A stretch of 7,857 nucleotides of DNA from JAWOLE01 sp035263845 (lineage in GTDB: Bacteria > Acidobacteriota > Thermoanaerobaculia > UBA5066 > Gp7-AA6): NCBI GenBank assembly GCA_035263845.1, contig DATFQY010000070.1:1-7857 (forward strand), written 5' to 3'. Each line of letters opens with the position of its first letter. The first letter of the stretch is position 1. Both the position numbers and the translations under genes were made by a program. The notes under the pieces were generated by a model. It did no database searches, was not told the origin of the DNA, and worked only from the letters and a program-made list of their open reading frames with translations. This document shows, in pieces, positions 1 through 6,109 of this stretch.

Positions 1-216
1 ATGCTGGTCGCGCTTGTCGGAGCGGGCGCCGGGCTGGTCGGGGCGCTTCTCCTGACCCGGTTGATGAAGAGCCTGCTCTACGGGGTCGAGGCTACCGACC
101 CGTTGACCTTCGTCGCCGTGTCCACCGGCCTCGCCGCCGTCGCTCTTGCCGCGAACTATGTCCCCGCACGCCGAGCCTCTCGGATCGATCCTCTAATAGC
201 TTTGCGACACGACTGA
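1..216 (+). CDS. ABC transporter permease, C-terminal fragment (MacB/FtsX-like, ADOP type)
   Basis: This is the last 71 residues of a membrane permease. The gene enters from the left edge, so the ATG at position 1 is most likely an internal methionine and not the start. Two hydrophobic segments are visible, at about residues 2-20 and 34-51. A motif YGVEATDPLTF lies between them, and the end reads YVPARRASRIDPLIALRHD. This PARRA-x-RIDP-x-xALR ending is typical of MacB/FtsX-family permeases, and the LLYGV-x-ATDPLTF form resembles the large permeases duplicated in acidobacteria. Family members move peptides, lipids or drugs across the envelope, or transmit mechanical force, powered by a separate ATPase; the substrate cannot be told from this tail. 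The stop is TGA at 214-216. The next gene is convergent, so this is the end of its transcription unit. Confidence 0.88.
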   Translation: MLVALVGAGAGLVGALLLTRLMKSLLYGVEATDPLTFVAVSTGLAAVALAANYVPARRASRIDPLIALRHD

Positions 217-227
217 GCACGCCGGGC

Positions 228-247
228 GGGAGGGGCAAGCCCCTCCC
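228..247. terminator. GC-rich hairpin between convergent genes, possible bidirectional terminator or REP-like element
   Basis: A perfect 8-bp inverted repeat is visible: GGGAGGGG at 228-235 pairs with CCCCTCCC at 240-247 around a CAAG loop. It lies 11 bases after the permease stop and 27 bases beyond the glcG-like stop, where a shared terminator would be expected. Neither side is followed by a T-run, so it is not a classical intrinsic terminator. It could instead slow polymerase or protect mRNA 3' ends, or be one copy of a dispersed palindromic repeat. Confidence 0.45.
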
Positions 248-274
248 CTACGACGCCGAGCCCGTTATCGGATT

Positions 275-691
275 TCAGCTCCTGATGGCGTCCGCGCCCG
301 CCCGCGCGCACTGCCCGTCCTGGGCGCTCGAACCGCCGGACAGGCCGATCGCGCCGATCGTTTTCCCGCCGACGATCAGGGGGACTCCCCCTTCCACCGG
401 GACCGCGCCTTCGAGGCCGAAGACGCGGAGGCTGTCTCCTCCCGCCGCGACCATGTCCTGGAACGCCTTCGTCGGCCGGAGGAACAGGGCCGAACAGCGC
501 GCCTTGGAGATCGAGATCGCGACGCTTCCCGTCTGCGTCCCGTCCATCTTCTCGAAATAGACGAGGTGGCCCCCCGTGTCCACGACCGCCGCCGCCATCC
601 GCCACGAGTTGCGGGCCGCTTCCGCGATCGCGGCCGCCGCGGCGCGCCTGGCATCCTCGACTCCGATGTTCTGACCGTAGCTCTCAGGCAC
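275..691 (-). CDS. GlcG/HbpS family protein (DUF336)
   Basis: The predicted protein has 138 residues, the usual length for this small single-domain family. Family hallmarks appear in order: VVDTGGHLVYFEKMDG (about 36-51), SISKARCSALFLRPTKAF (60-77), and a C-terminal block EGAVPVEGGVPLIVGG (94-109) followed by IGLSGGSSAQD. There is no signal peptide, so it is probably cytoplasmic. HbpS from Streptomyces binds haem, and GlcG is encoded with glycolate oxidase genes, but for most members the ligand is unknown; haem or cofactor binding here is inference. The start chosen is GTG at 691-689, which overlaps the end of the molybdopterin subunit gene by 8 bases and follows a purine-rich run at about 693-704 that could serve as ribosome binding site. 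The overlap makes it the third gene of the molybdoenzyme operon. The family call is firm; the exact role is not. Confidence 0.88.
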   Translation of the reverse strand: MPESYGQNIGVEDARRAAAAAIAEAARNSWRMAAAVVDTGGHLVYFEKMDGTQTGSVAISISKARCSALFLRPTKAFQDMVAAGGDSLRVFGLEGAVPVEGGVPLIVGGKTIGAIGLSGGSSAQDGQCARAGADAIRS

Positions 692-2840
692 GCTTTTCTT
701 CTCTCACGACTCCGTCGGCAAGAAACGGCAGGCCGCTGACCCGGACGCCGCAGGCGGCAAAGATCGCGTTGGCGACGGCCGGCGCCAGGCCCACGATCGG
801 GGTCTCTCCCGCGCCGGCGGGCGGCAGGTCCTTGCGGTCGAGGATCACGACCTCGATGGACGGGACGTCCGTGATTCGGGGCACGCGGTAGGAGGAGAAC
901 TTCGGGTTGACGATCCTGCCGCCCTCGAAGAGCACTCTCTCGAACAACGCTCCCCCGATCGCCTGCACGACCGATCCCTCGACCTGGTTGCGCAGCCCGT
1001 CGGGGTTGATCACCGCGCCGCACTCGAAGGCCTCGACGACTTTCACGATCCTCGCCTTGCGGCTCGACTTCTCCACTTCCACCTCGGCGCAGGCCGCGAC
1101 GTAGCCGCCCTTCTCGACGCCTCCCGCGATCCCGAATCCGCGTCCCGGCCCGGGCTTGCGCTTGCCCCACCCGAAAGACTTTGCCGCCGCCTCGAAGACC
1201 GCCTTCAGCCTCGGGTCGGCCAGGTTCTTCAAGCGAAACGCCAGCGGGTCCATCTTGAGCTCCCGCGCGAGCTCGTCCATGTGGCTCTCGCGAGCGAAGT
1301 GGTTGGCCGTCGCCGCCAGCCCCCGGTACGAGCCCTGCCGGAGCGGCGACTTCGACGGGTGAAACTGGATCTTCTGGTTGGCGACCGTGTAGGGCGTCGC
1401 GATTGCCGCCGGTCCCGAGTTGTAGTTGTGGAACTCCCAAGCCGTGATCGTCCCTTCCCGACTTGCGCCGCTCGAGACCTCGATGACTCCGGCGGGACGG
1501 AAGTACGCCCAGCTGAATTCCTCCTCGCGCGTCCACGTCAGCTTGACCGGCCGGCCGACCGCGCGCGAGAGCCTCGCGGCCTCCAGCGCCGCGTCGCCCG
1601 TGTGCTTGCCGCCGTAGGCGGAGCCCGTGTCGGGAACGAACACGCGGACCTTGTCCGGCGCGATCCGGAAAGCCTCCGCGAGCTCATCGCGCACCGCGAA
1701 GGGCCGCTGCGTGCCGGTCCACACCGACAGCACGCCCAGCTTCCACTCCGCGACCGCGGCCCGCGGCTCCAGCGGCGCGTGGGCGATGTACTCGACCGTG
1801 TAGGTCCGCGAGAGCTTCACCGCGGCGTTGCCCATTCCCTCCTCGACGGAACCGGAGACGCGGGGCTCGTTCCTGTCCCCCGAAGGCTGGGGCTTCTTCA
1901 GCTCCTCGAAGAGCTCCTTGTTCGAGATCGCCGCCGGAAGGTCCCATTTCGCCGAGAGCGCCGCGAGCGCGCGCTCGGCCGTGTAGAGATCCGTCGCCGC
2001 CACGCCGACGAAGTCCCCGTCGCGGACGACCTTGGCGCCGGAGATCGCCTCCGCGGCCGAGGCGTCGAGCGAGGCGAGCGTCGCGCCGAACCCGGCCGGC
2101 CGCAGCACTTTCCCGTAGACCATCCCGGGCCGCGTGACGTCGGAGGTGTAGAGGTGCTTCCCCGTCACGATGTCCGGCCCGTTCACCTTCCGGACGGACG
2201 TGCCCGCGACCTTCCAGTCCGACGCGGGCGAAAGACGAGGCTCGTCGGGGACGTCCTTGATCAGGTTCTTTCCAAAGGTGACGTCGCCGTACGGGGCCGC
2301 GCGCTTGTGCGCGGCGTCCACGATCTTGCCGCCGGCCGCCGTGAGCGTGGAGGGGTCCACGTCCCAGTGCTCCGCCTGGAGGTCGATCAGCTTTTCGCGA
2401 GCCGCCGCGGCCACGGCCCGAAGCTGTTTGCCCATCGTCGGCGTGGTGCGGCTCCCGAACGTCCCGGCGTCCCACGGGACCCGCTCGGTGTCCCCCATCA
2501 GCAGGGTGATCCCCTCGACGGGGCACTTGAGCTCCTCGGCGATCTGCTGCGCGAGCGAGGTGCGGATGTTCTGCCCCATCTCGACCTTGCCCGTGAAGAC
2601 GGTGATCTTCCCGTCCCGGCCGATGTGGAGCCACGCGGACATCTCCTTGGGCAGCTCGCGCTCCCCCGGTCTCGCCCGGCCCGACTCCTGGCCGCGCGCG
2701 GTCCGCGACCGTGCGCACACCAGCAGGCCGCCGCCCAGGAGCTGAAGGAACTTCCTCCGGTCCACGTCGAACCAGTGGAGGCGCCGCGAAACCTCGTGCT
2801 CGAGGATCTCGCGATCCAGATCCGTCTCCGGAGTGCTCAT
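684..2840 (-). CDS. Tat-exported xanthine dehydrogenase family molybdopterin-binding subunit (IorB-like)
   Basis: This 718-residue protein is the catalytic large subunit of a molybdenum hydroxylase, which inserts a water-derived oxygen into an aldehyde or N-heterocycle. A twin-arginine signal is seen at the N-terminus: DRRKFLQLLGGGLLV, with R28-R29 before a short hydrophobic stretch. This predicts export already folded with cofactor. Further landmarks are VEMGQNIRTSLAQQIAEEL (86-104), EYIAHAPLEPRAAVAEW (350-366), the cofactor-binding loops GSAYGGKH (406-413) and GSYRGL (503-508), and GAGETPIVG near the C-terminus, where E679 sits at the position of the conserved active-site glutamate. There is no fused cytochrome or FAD domain. 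The layout matches the two-subunit isoquinoline 1-oxidoreductase (IorAB) group best, but the substrate cannot be assigned. The ATG at 2840 was chosen because it overlaps the small-subunit stop as ATGA, gives a proper Tat leader, and follows a purine-rich GAAGAAGA. Confidence 0.92.
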   Translation of the reverse strand: MSTPETDLDREILEHEVSRRLHWFDVDRRKFLQLLGGGLLVCARSRTARGQESGRARPGERELPKEMSAWLHIGRDGKITVFTGKVEMGQNIRTSLAQQIAEELKCPVEGITLLMGDTERVPWDAGTFGSRTTPTMGKQLRAVAAAAREKLIDLQAEHWDVDPSTLTAAGGKIVDAAHKRAAPYGDVTFGKNLIKDVPDEPRLSPASDWKVAGTSVRKVNGPDIVTGKHLYTSDVTRPGMVYGKVLRPAGFGATLASLDASAAEAISGAKVVRDGDFVGVAATDLYTAERALAALSAKWDLPAAISNKELFEELKKPQPSGDRNEPRVSGSVEEGMGNAAVKLSRTYTVEYIAHAPLEPRAAVAEWKLGVLSVWTGTQRPFAVRDELAEAFRIAPDKVRVFVPDTGSAYGGKHTGDAALEAARLSRAVGRPVKLTWTREEEFSWAYFRPAGVIEVSSGASREGTITAWEFHNYNSGPAAIATPYTVANQKIQFHPSKSPLRQGSYRGLAATANHFARESHMDELARELKMDPLAFRLKNLADPRLKAVFEAAAKSFGWGKRKPGPGRGFGIAGGVEKGGYVAACAEVEVEKSSRKARIVKVVEAFECGAVINPDGLRNQVEGSVVQAIGGALFERVLFEGGRIVNPKFSSYRVPRITDVPSIEVVILDRKDLPPAGAGETPIVGLAPAVANAIFAACGVRVSGLPFLADGVVREEKRA

Positions 2841-3310
2841 GGCGTCTTCTTCATCTTCGCGGCGGCGCTCTGGAGGGCGACGAGGATCCGCGGGTACGTG
2901 CCGCACCGGCAGATGTGGCCGGACAGGTGTTTGAGGATCTCCTCCCGGGGAGGGTTCGGATTGGACGCGAGGAAGCCGGCCGCCGCGACGACCATCCCGG
3001 GCGTGCAGTAACCGCACTGGAAGGCCTCGGCCTCGAGGAACGCCTCCTGCACAGGGTGGAGCTTGCCGGCAGGGGCAAGCCCTTCGATCGTCGTGATCGC
3101 CTTTCCCGCGGCCTCGGACACCGGCATCTGGCAGGAGCGGGCCGCCTTTCCGTCCACGAGGACCGTGCACGCGCCGCACTGCCCCTCGCCGCAGCCATAC
3201 TTGGTTCCCGTCAGCTCGAAGCGGTTGCGAAGGACGGAGAGCAGCGTCTCGTCGGGGGGGACTTCGATCGACCTCGAGACCCCGTTCAGCTGGATGACGA
3301 CTTCGCTCAT
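2837..3310 (-). CDS. [2Fe-2S] small subunit of molybdenum hydroxylase (CoxS/IorA-like)
   Basis: The 157-residue protein carries two iron-sulfur clusters and passes electrons away from the molybdopterin subunit. The plant-ferredoxin-type cluster is held by C40, C45, C48 and C60 (YGCGEGQCGACTVLVDG, then SC). The second, helical cluster is held by C99 and C102 (FQCGYCTPGM) and C134 and C136 (HICRCGTYP). All eight ligands are present and the length fits CoxS, NdhS and IorA proteins. It has no signal peptide, so if the complex works in the periplasm it must be carried out with the Tat-tagged large subunit. The start is the ATG at 3310-3308, directly before the conserved N-terminal strand; upstream in-frame extension covers the intergenic region and the opposite gene and shows no family similarity. 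It is the first gene of the operon, and its stop overlaps the next start by 4 bases (ATGA). Confidence 0.95.
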   Translation of the reverse strand: MSEVVIQLNGVSRSIEVPPDETLLSVLRNRFELTGTKYGCGEGQCGACTVLVDGKAARSCQMPVSEAAGKAITTIEGLAPAGKLHPVQEAFLEAEAFQCGYCTPGMVVAAAGFLASNPNPPREEILKHLSGHICRCGTYPRILVALQSAAAKMKKTP

Positions 3311-3358
3311 GCCCGCCGTCGCATCATCTCGCAAAAACCGCACCCGGCGAGACACGGA

Positions 3359-3380
3359 CCGCCGAAATACAATTCGGCGG
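3359..3380. promoter_or_regulatory. Inverted repeat with -10-like box in the divergent intergenic region
   Basis: CCGCCGAA (3359-3366) and TTCGGCGG (3373-3380) form a perfect 8-bp inverted repeat around ATACAA. The plus-strand hexamer TACAAT at 3368-3373 matches TATAAT at five of six positions and would place a transcript start near 3380, giving the kinase gene (ATG 3389) only a roughly 9-base leader. No convincing -35 box is seen 16-18 bases upstream. The repeat could be an operator for a dimeric regulator acting on one or both divergent operons, or an RNA hairpin near the kinase start if transcription begins further upstream. The remainder of 3311-3388 shows no clear motif. Confidence 0.45.
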
Positions 3381-3388
3381 ACAAGCCC

Positions 3389-6109
3389 ATGACGTTGACT
3401 GCCGGAGCTCGCCTCGGACCTTACGAAGTCCTGGCCCCGATCGGCGCGGGCGGGATGGGCGAGGTCTGGCGGGCCAGGGACCCGCGCCTGGGCCGCGAGG
3501 TTGCGGTCAAGGTCCTGCCGGCCGCCTTCACGGACGATCCGGAGAGGCTCGCCAGGTTCCAGCGTGAAGCACAACTGCTGGCGGCGCTCAACCACCCCCA
3601 CATCGCCGCGATCTACGGAGTCGAGGAGGCAGCGGGAGCGCAGGCGCTGGTCCTCGAGCTCGTCGAAGGCGAGACGTTAGCGGAGAAGCTCGCCTCCGGT
3701 CCGATCGACCCCGCCGAGGCACTCGAAATCGCCCGGCAGATCGCCGAGGCGCTGGAGGCCGCGCACGAGAAGGGGATCGTTCACCGCGATCTCAAGCCGG
3801 CCAACGTCAAGCTGACGCCTTCCGGGAAGGTCAAAGTCCTGGACTTCGGTTTGGCGAAAGCGCTCGCAGGGGAGAGCTCGTCCCCGGAAATGTCGCACTC
3901 CCCGACGATCACTGGCGTCGCGACGCGCGAGGGCGTCATCATCGGAACCGCCGCCTACATGTCTCCGGAGCAGGCCCGCGGCAAGCCCGTGGACAAACGC
4001 ACGGACATCTGGGCGTTCGGCGTCGTCTTGTACGAGATGCTGGCGGGGCGCGAAGCGTTCCACGGCGAAACAGTCTCGGACACCCTCGCCGCGATCCTGA
4101 CGAAGGATCCCGACTGGAGCCGGCTTCCCGCGCGCACGCCGCCGGGAATCCGCCGGCTCCTGGCGCGGTGCCTGGAGAAGGACCGCAACCGCCGCCTCCA
4201 CGACATCGCCGACGCTCGCATCGAAACGGAAGAGGGCCTTGCGGAGCTTCGAGGGGCGACGTCCTCGTTCGCCGCCGGGCGCGGCCGGCTCACCCGCCGT
4301 TCCCGGAAGCTCTTCGCGGCGGCGGCCGGGCTGATCCTCGCCGCCGGCGGCTTTTTCGCCGGACGCCTCTTCCCCGCGCGCGCTCCGCGCTCCGCCTCGC
4401 CTTCCGGACCGATCCGGTCGATCGTGCCGCTTCCGGAAGGCACCTACCTCGCAGGATGGGCATCCCCCGCCGTCGCCATCTCCCGCGACGGCCGCCGGCT
4501 CGCCTTCGTCGCGGTGAAGGAGCGCGCGTTCCAGCAGCTCTACGTCCACCGCCTCGATACGGGCGAGACGCGCCTCGTGCCCGACAGCGAGACCGCCGAA
4601 GGGCCGTTCTTCTCGCCCGACGGGGAGTGGGTCGCGTTCGCGACGGACGTCTCCTCCATGCGGGGAAAGGCGGGCGCGCTCAAGAAGTACTCTCTTTCGA
4701 CCGGGCTGACCCAGCAGATCTGCGCCGTGGAGGACTACTTCGGCGGATCCTGGGGCGAAGACGGGACCATCGCGCTCACGATCGAGGAGACCAGGGGAAT
4801 CTGGACGGTCCCCTCGGGCGGCGGCACCCCGGCGCCGGCCGCGTCGTCCGTTCGCTCCGGAGGGAAGGACGAATCCCGGGGCATCCTCTGGCCGCAGCAC
4901 CTGGCGGCCAAACGCCTGCTCGTGACCGACGAAAACGCTTCGCGCTGGGGCAATGCCCGGATCCTGGACCTCGCGACGAGGGAGCTCACCGACGTCCATT
5001 CCGGAACGCCGATGGCCCGCTACGCGGCGAGCGGACACCTTCTGCTGGTGGACTCGGAAGGAACGCTCTTCGCCCTCCCTTTCGATCCCGGCGCCGGCCG
5101 GACGACCGGCTCTCCCGTGGCCACCGTCAAGGACGTCGCGATCACCGGCAACGCCGCCGGAGCTTTCGCGGTCTCCGATTCCGGCACGCTCGTCTACGCG
5201 ACCGGGTACGTGCGGGGGAGCGGCCGCGAAGCGGCGCAACTCGTCCGCCTCGACCGCCAGGGAAACGTCCAGCCGCTCCCCTTCGAAGCGCAGCCCTTCG
5301 GCCGGGTTGTCCGGATCTCTCCCGACGGACGAAAGCTCGCGGCCATTACCTGGGACTACACCATCTGGGTTTACGACCTCGTCCGCAACTCGCGGATCCG
5401 GCTGCCCAACGAGACGGTCAGGCCCTCCGACTTTCCTGCCTGGACGGCCGACGGCGAGCGGATCGCCTTCTCCGGCGACACCGTGGGCACGGCTGGCATG
5501 AAGATCTTCTGGCAGAAAGCGGACGGGTCCGAGCCGGCTCAGGTCTTGAACGATCAGAGCAGCAAGGAGAAGGTGCCCGACTCCTTCACGCCGGACGGCG
5601 CCTCGCTCCTTTATGGGGCCTTCGGCGAGCAGGGGGGGGTGTGGCTACAGCGGCTCGGGCAGAAGGCGCCGGCGCAGCGCATCATCCCTTCCCCGGTCCG
5701 CACCGAATCCGCCATTTCTCCCGATGGAAAGTGGCTTCTCTACACCTCCAGTGAGACGGGGAACCTCGAGGTCTATCTCCGTCGCTTTCCGGAGCTCGAC
5801 CACCTCCAGCAGGTCTCCGCCGGAGGCGGCTATGCGCCGCTCTGGTCGCGCGACGGCCGGGAGATCTTCTACCGCGGGGCCAAAGGCGGGTTCTTCTCAG
5901 TTCCCTTCGAGGGAGGCGGCGAAGGCAGCTTCGGAACTCCGCGGCTGCTCTTCGAGAAGGCCGGCATCCGCGGCTACGATGTCGCGCCGGACGGGAAGGG
6001 CTTCTACGCGGTCTACCAGCCGCCCGAGAGCGGCATCGTCCGCGAGCTTCACCTGGTCACGAACTGGTTCGAGGAATTGAACCGCCTCGCGCCGGCGGGG
6101 AAGAATTAA
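3389..6109 (+). CDS. Membrane Ser/Thr protein kinase with C-terminal TolB/PD40-like beta-propeller
   Basis: The 906-residue protein has an N-terminal Hanks-type kinase domain (about 12-285). It shows glycine loop GAGGMGEV (19-26), ATP-binding K41, helix-C E60, catalytic loop HRDLKPANV (132-140, D134), DFG (152-154), a long Ser/Thr-rich activation segment, GTAAYMSPE (186-194) and TDIWAFG (205-211), so it should be active. A single membrane helix follows at about 307-326 (FAAAAGLILAAGGFFAGRLF), preceded by a basic TRRSRK stretch consistent with the kinase inside the cell. The rest is a repeat region with S/T-x-DG-x-x-[LIVF] motifs starting near 365, 409, 644, 686, 734, 777, 820 and 866, typical of PD40/WD40-like propellers and probably periplasmic, acting as sensor or binding platform. 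The ATG at 3389 gives the MTLTAGARLGPYEV opening common in these kinases. Its ribosome site is weak (GGCGGA, 3376-3381). The stop shares one base with the next start. Confidence 0.93.
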   Translation: MTLTAGARLGPYEVLAPIGAGGMGEVWRARDPRLGREVAVKVLPAAFTDDPERLARFQREAQLLAALNHPHIAAIYGVEEAAGAQALVLELVEGETLAEKLASGPIDPAEALEIARQIAEALEAAHEKGIVHRDLKPANVKLTPSGKVKVLDFGLAKALAGESSSPEMSHSPTITGVATREGVIIGTAAYMSPEQARGKPVDKRTDIWAFGVVLYEMLAGREAFHGETVSDTLAAILTKDPDWSRLPARTPPGIRRLLARCLEKDRNRRLHDIADARIETEEGLAELRGATSSFAAGRGRLTRRSRKLFAAAAGLILAAGGFFAGRLFPARAPRSASPSGPIRSIVPLPEGTYLAGWASPAVAISRDGRRLAFVAVKERAFQQLYVHRLDTGETRLVPDSETAEGPFFSPDGEWVAFATDVSSMRGKAGALKKYSLSTGLTQQICAVEDYFGGSWGEDGTIALTIEETRGIWTVPSGGGTPAPAASSVRSGGKDESRGILWPQHLAAKRLLVTDENASRWGNARILDLATRELTDVHSGTPMARYAASGHLLLVDSEGTLFALPFDPGAGRTTGSPVATVKDVAITGNAAGAFAVSDSGTLVYATGYVRGSGREAAQLVRLDRQGNVQPLPFEAQPFGRVVRISPDGRKLAAITWDYTIWVYDLVRNSRIRLPNETVRPSDFPAWTADGERIAFSGDTVGTAGMKIFWQKADGSEPAQVLNDQSSKEKVPDSFTPDGASLLYGAFGEQGGVWLQRLGQKAPAQRIIPSPVRTESAISPDGKWLLYTSSETGNLEVYLRRFPELDHLQQVSAGGGYAPLWSRDGREIFYRGAKGGFFSVPFEGGGEGSFGTPRLLFEKAGIRGYDVAPDGKGFYAVYQPPESGIVRELHLVTNWFEELNRLAPAGKN

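Noticed and set aside
350..366. Short direct repeat GCCGATCG ... GCCGATCG
   Set aside because: It encodes the repeated Ile-Gly-Ala-Ile-Gly of the GlcG/HbpS motif and needs no other explanation.
376..1536. Open frame of 386 codons on the minus strand in a different frame across the glcG-like gene and the large subunit
   Set aside because: Composition is low in hydrophobic residues and dominated by Arg, and it overlaps two well-supported genes.
2715..2724. Possible lipoprotein cysteine (C42) after the Tat motif of the large subunit
   Set aside because: The residues before it are L-L-V, and valine at the last position does not fit a lipobox.
1281..3011. Open frame of 576 codons on the plus strand, antisense to the molybdopterin subunit gene
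   Set aside because: Its translation is Arg/Gly/Pro-rich and has no recognisable domain, while the minus strand encodes a full-length molybdoenzyme. High GC content creates such antisense frames.
2841..3179. Upstream in-frame extension of the large-subunit gene to 3179
   Set aside because: The added stretch lies inside the small-subunit gene in another frame, and it would bury the Tat signal; the ATG at 2840 gives an ATGA overlap.
2711..3388. Upstream in-frame extension of the kinase gene by 226 codons
   Set aside because: The extension runs antisense through the [2Fe-2S] subunit gene and has no homology; the kinase family start MTLTAGARLGPYEV is at 3389.
3311..3601. Upstream in-frame extension of the small-subunit gene to 3601
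   Set aside because: It would run into the kinase gene on the opposite strand, and the ferredoxin fold begins right after the ATG at 3310.
3677..5239. Open frame of 520 codons antisense to the kinase gene
   Set aside because: Arg/Gly/Asp-rich translation with no family motifs; the plus strand shows all kinase motifs and the propeller repeats.
4168..5754. Open frame of 528 codons on the plus strand, shifted relative to the kinase frame
   Set aside because: Very Arg/Pro-rich and lacking any domain; a shadow of the kinase-propeller gene.
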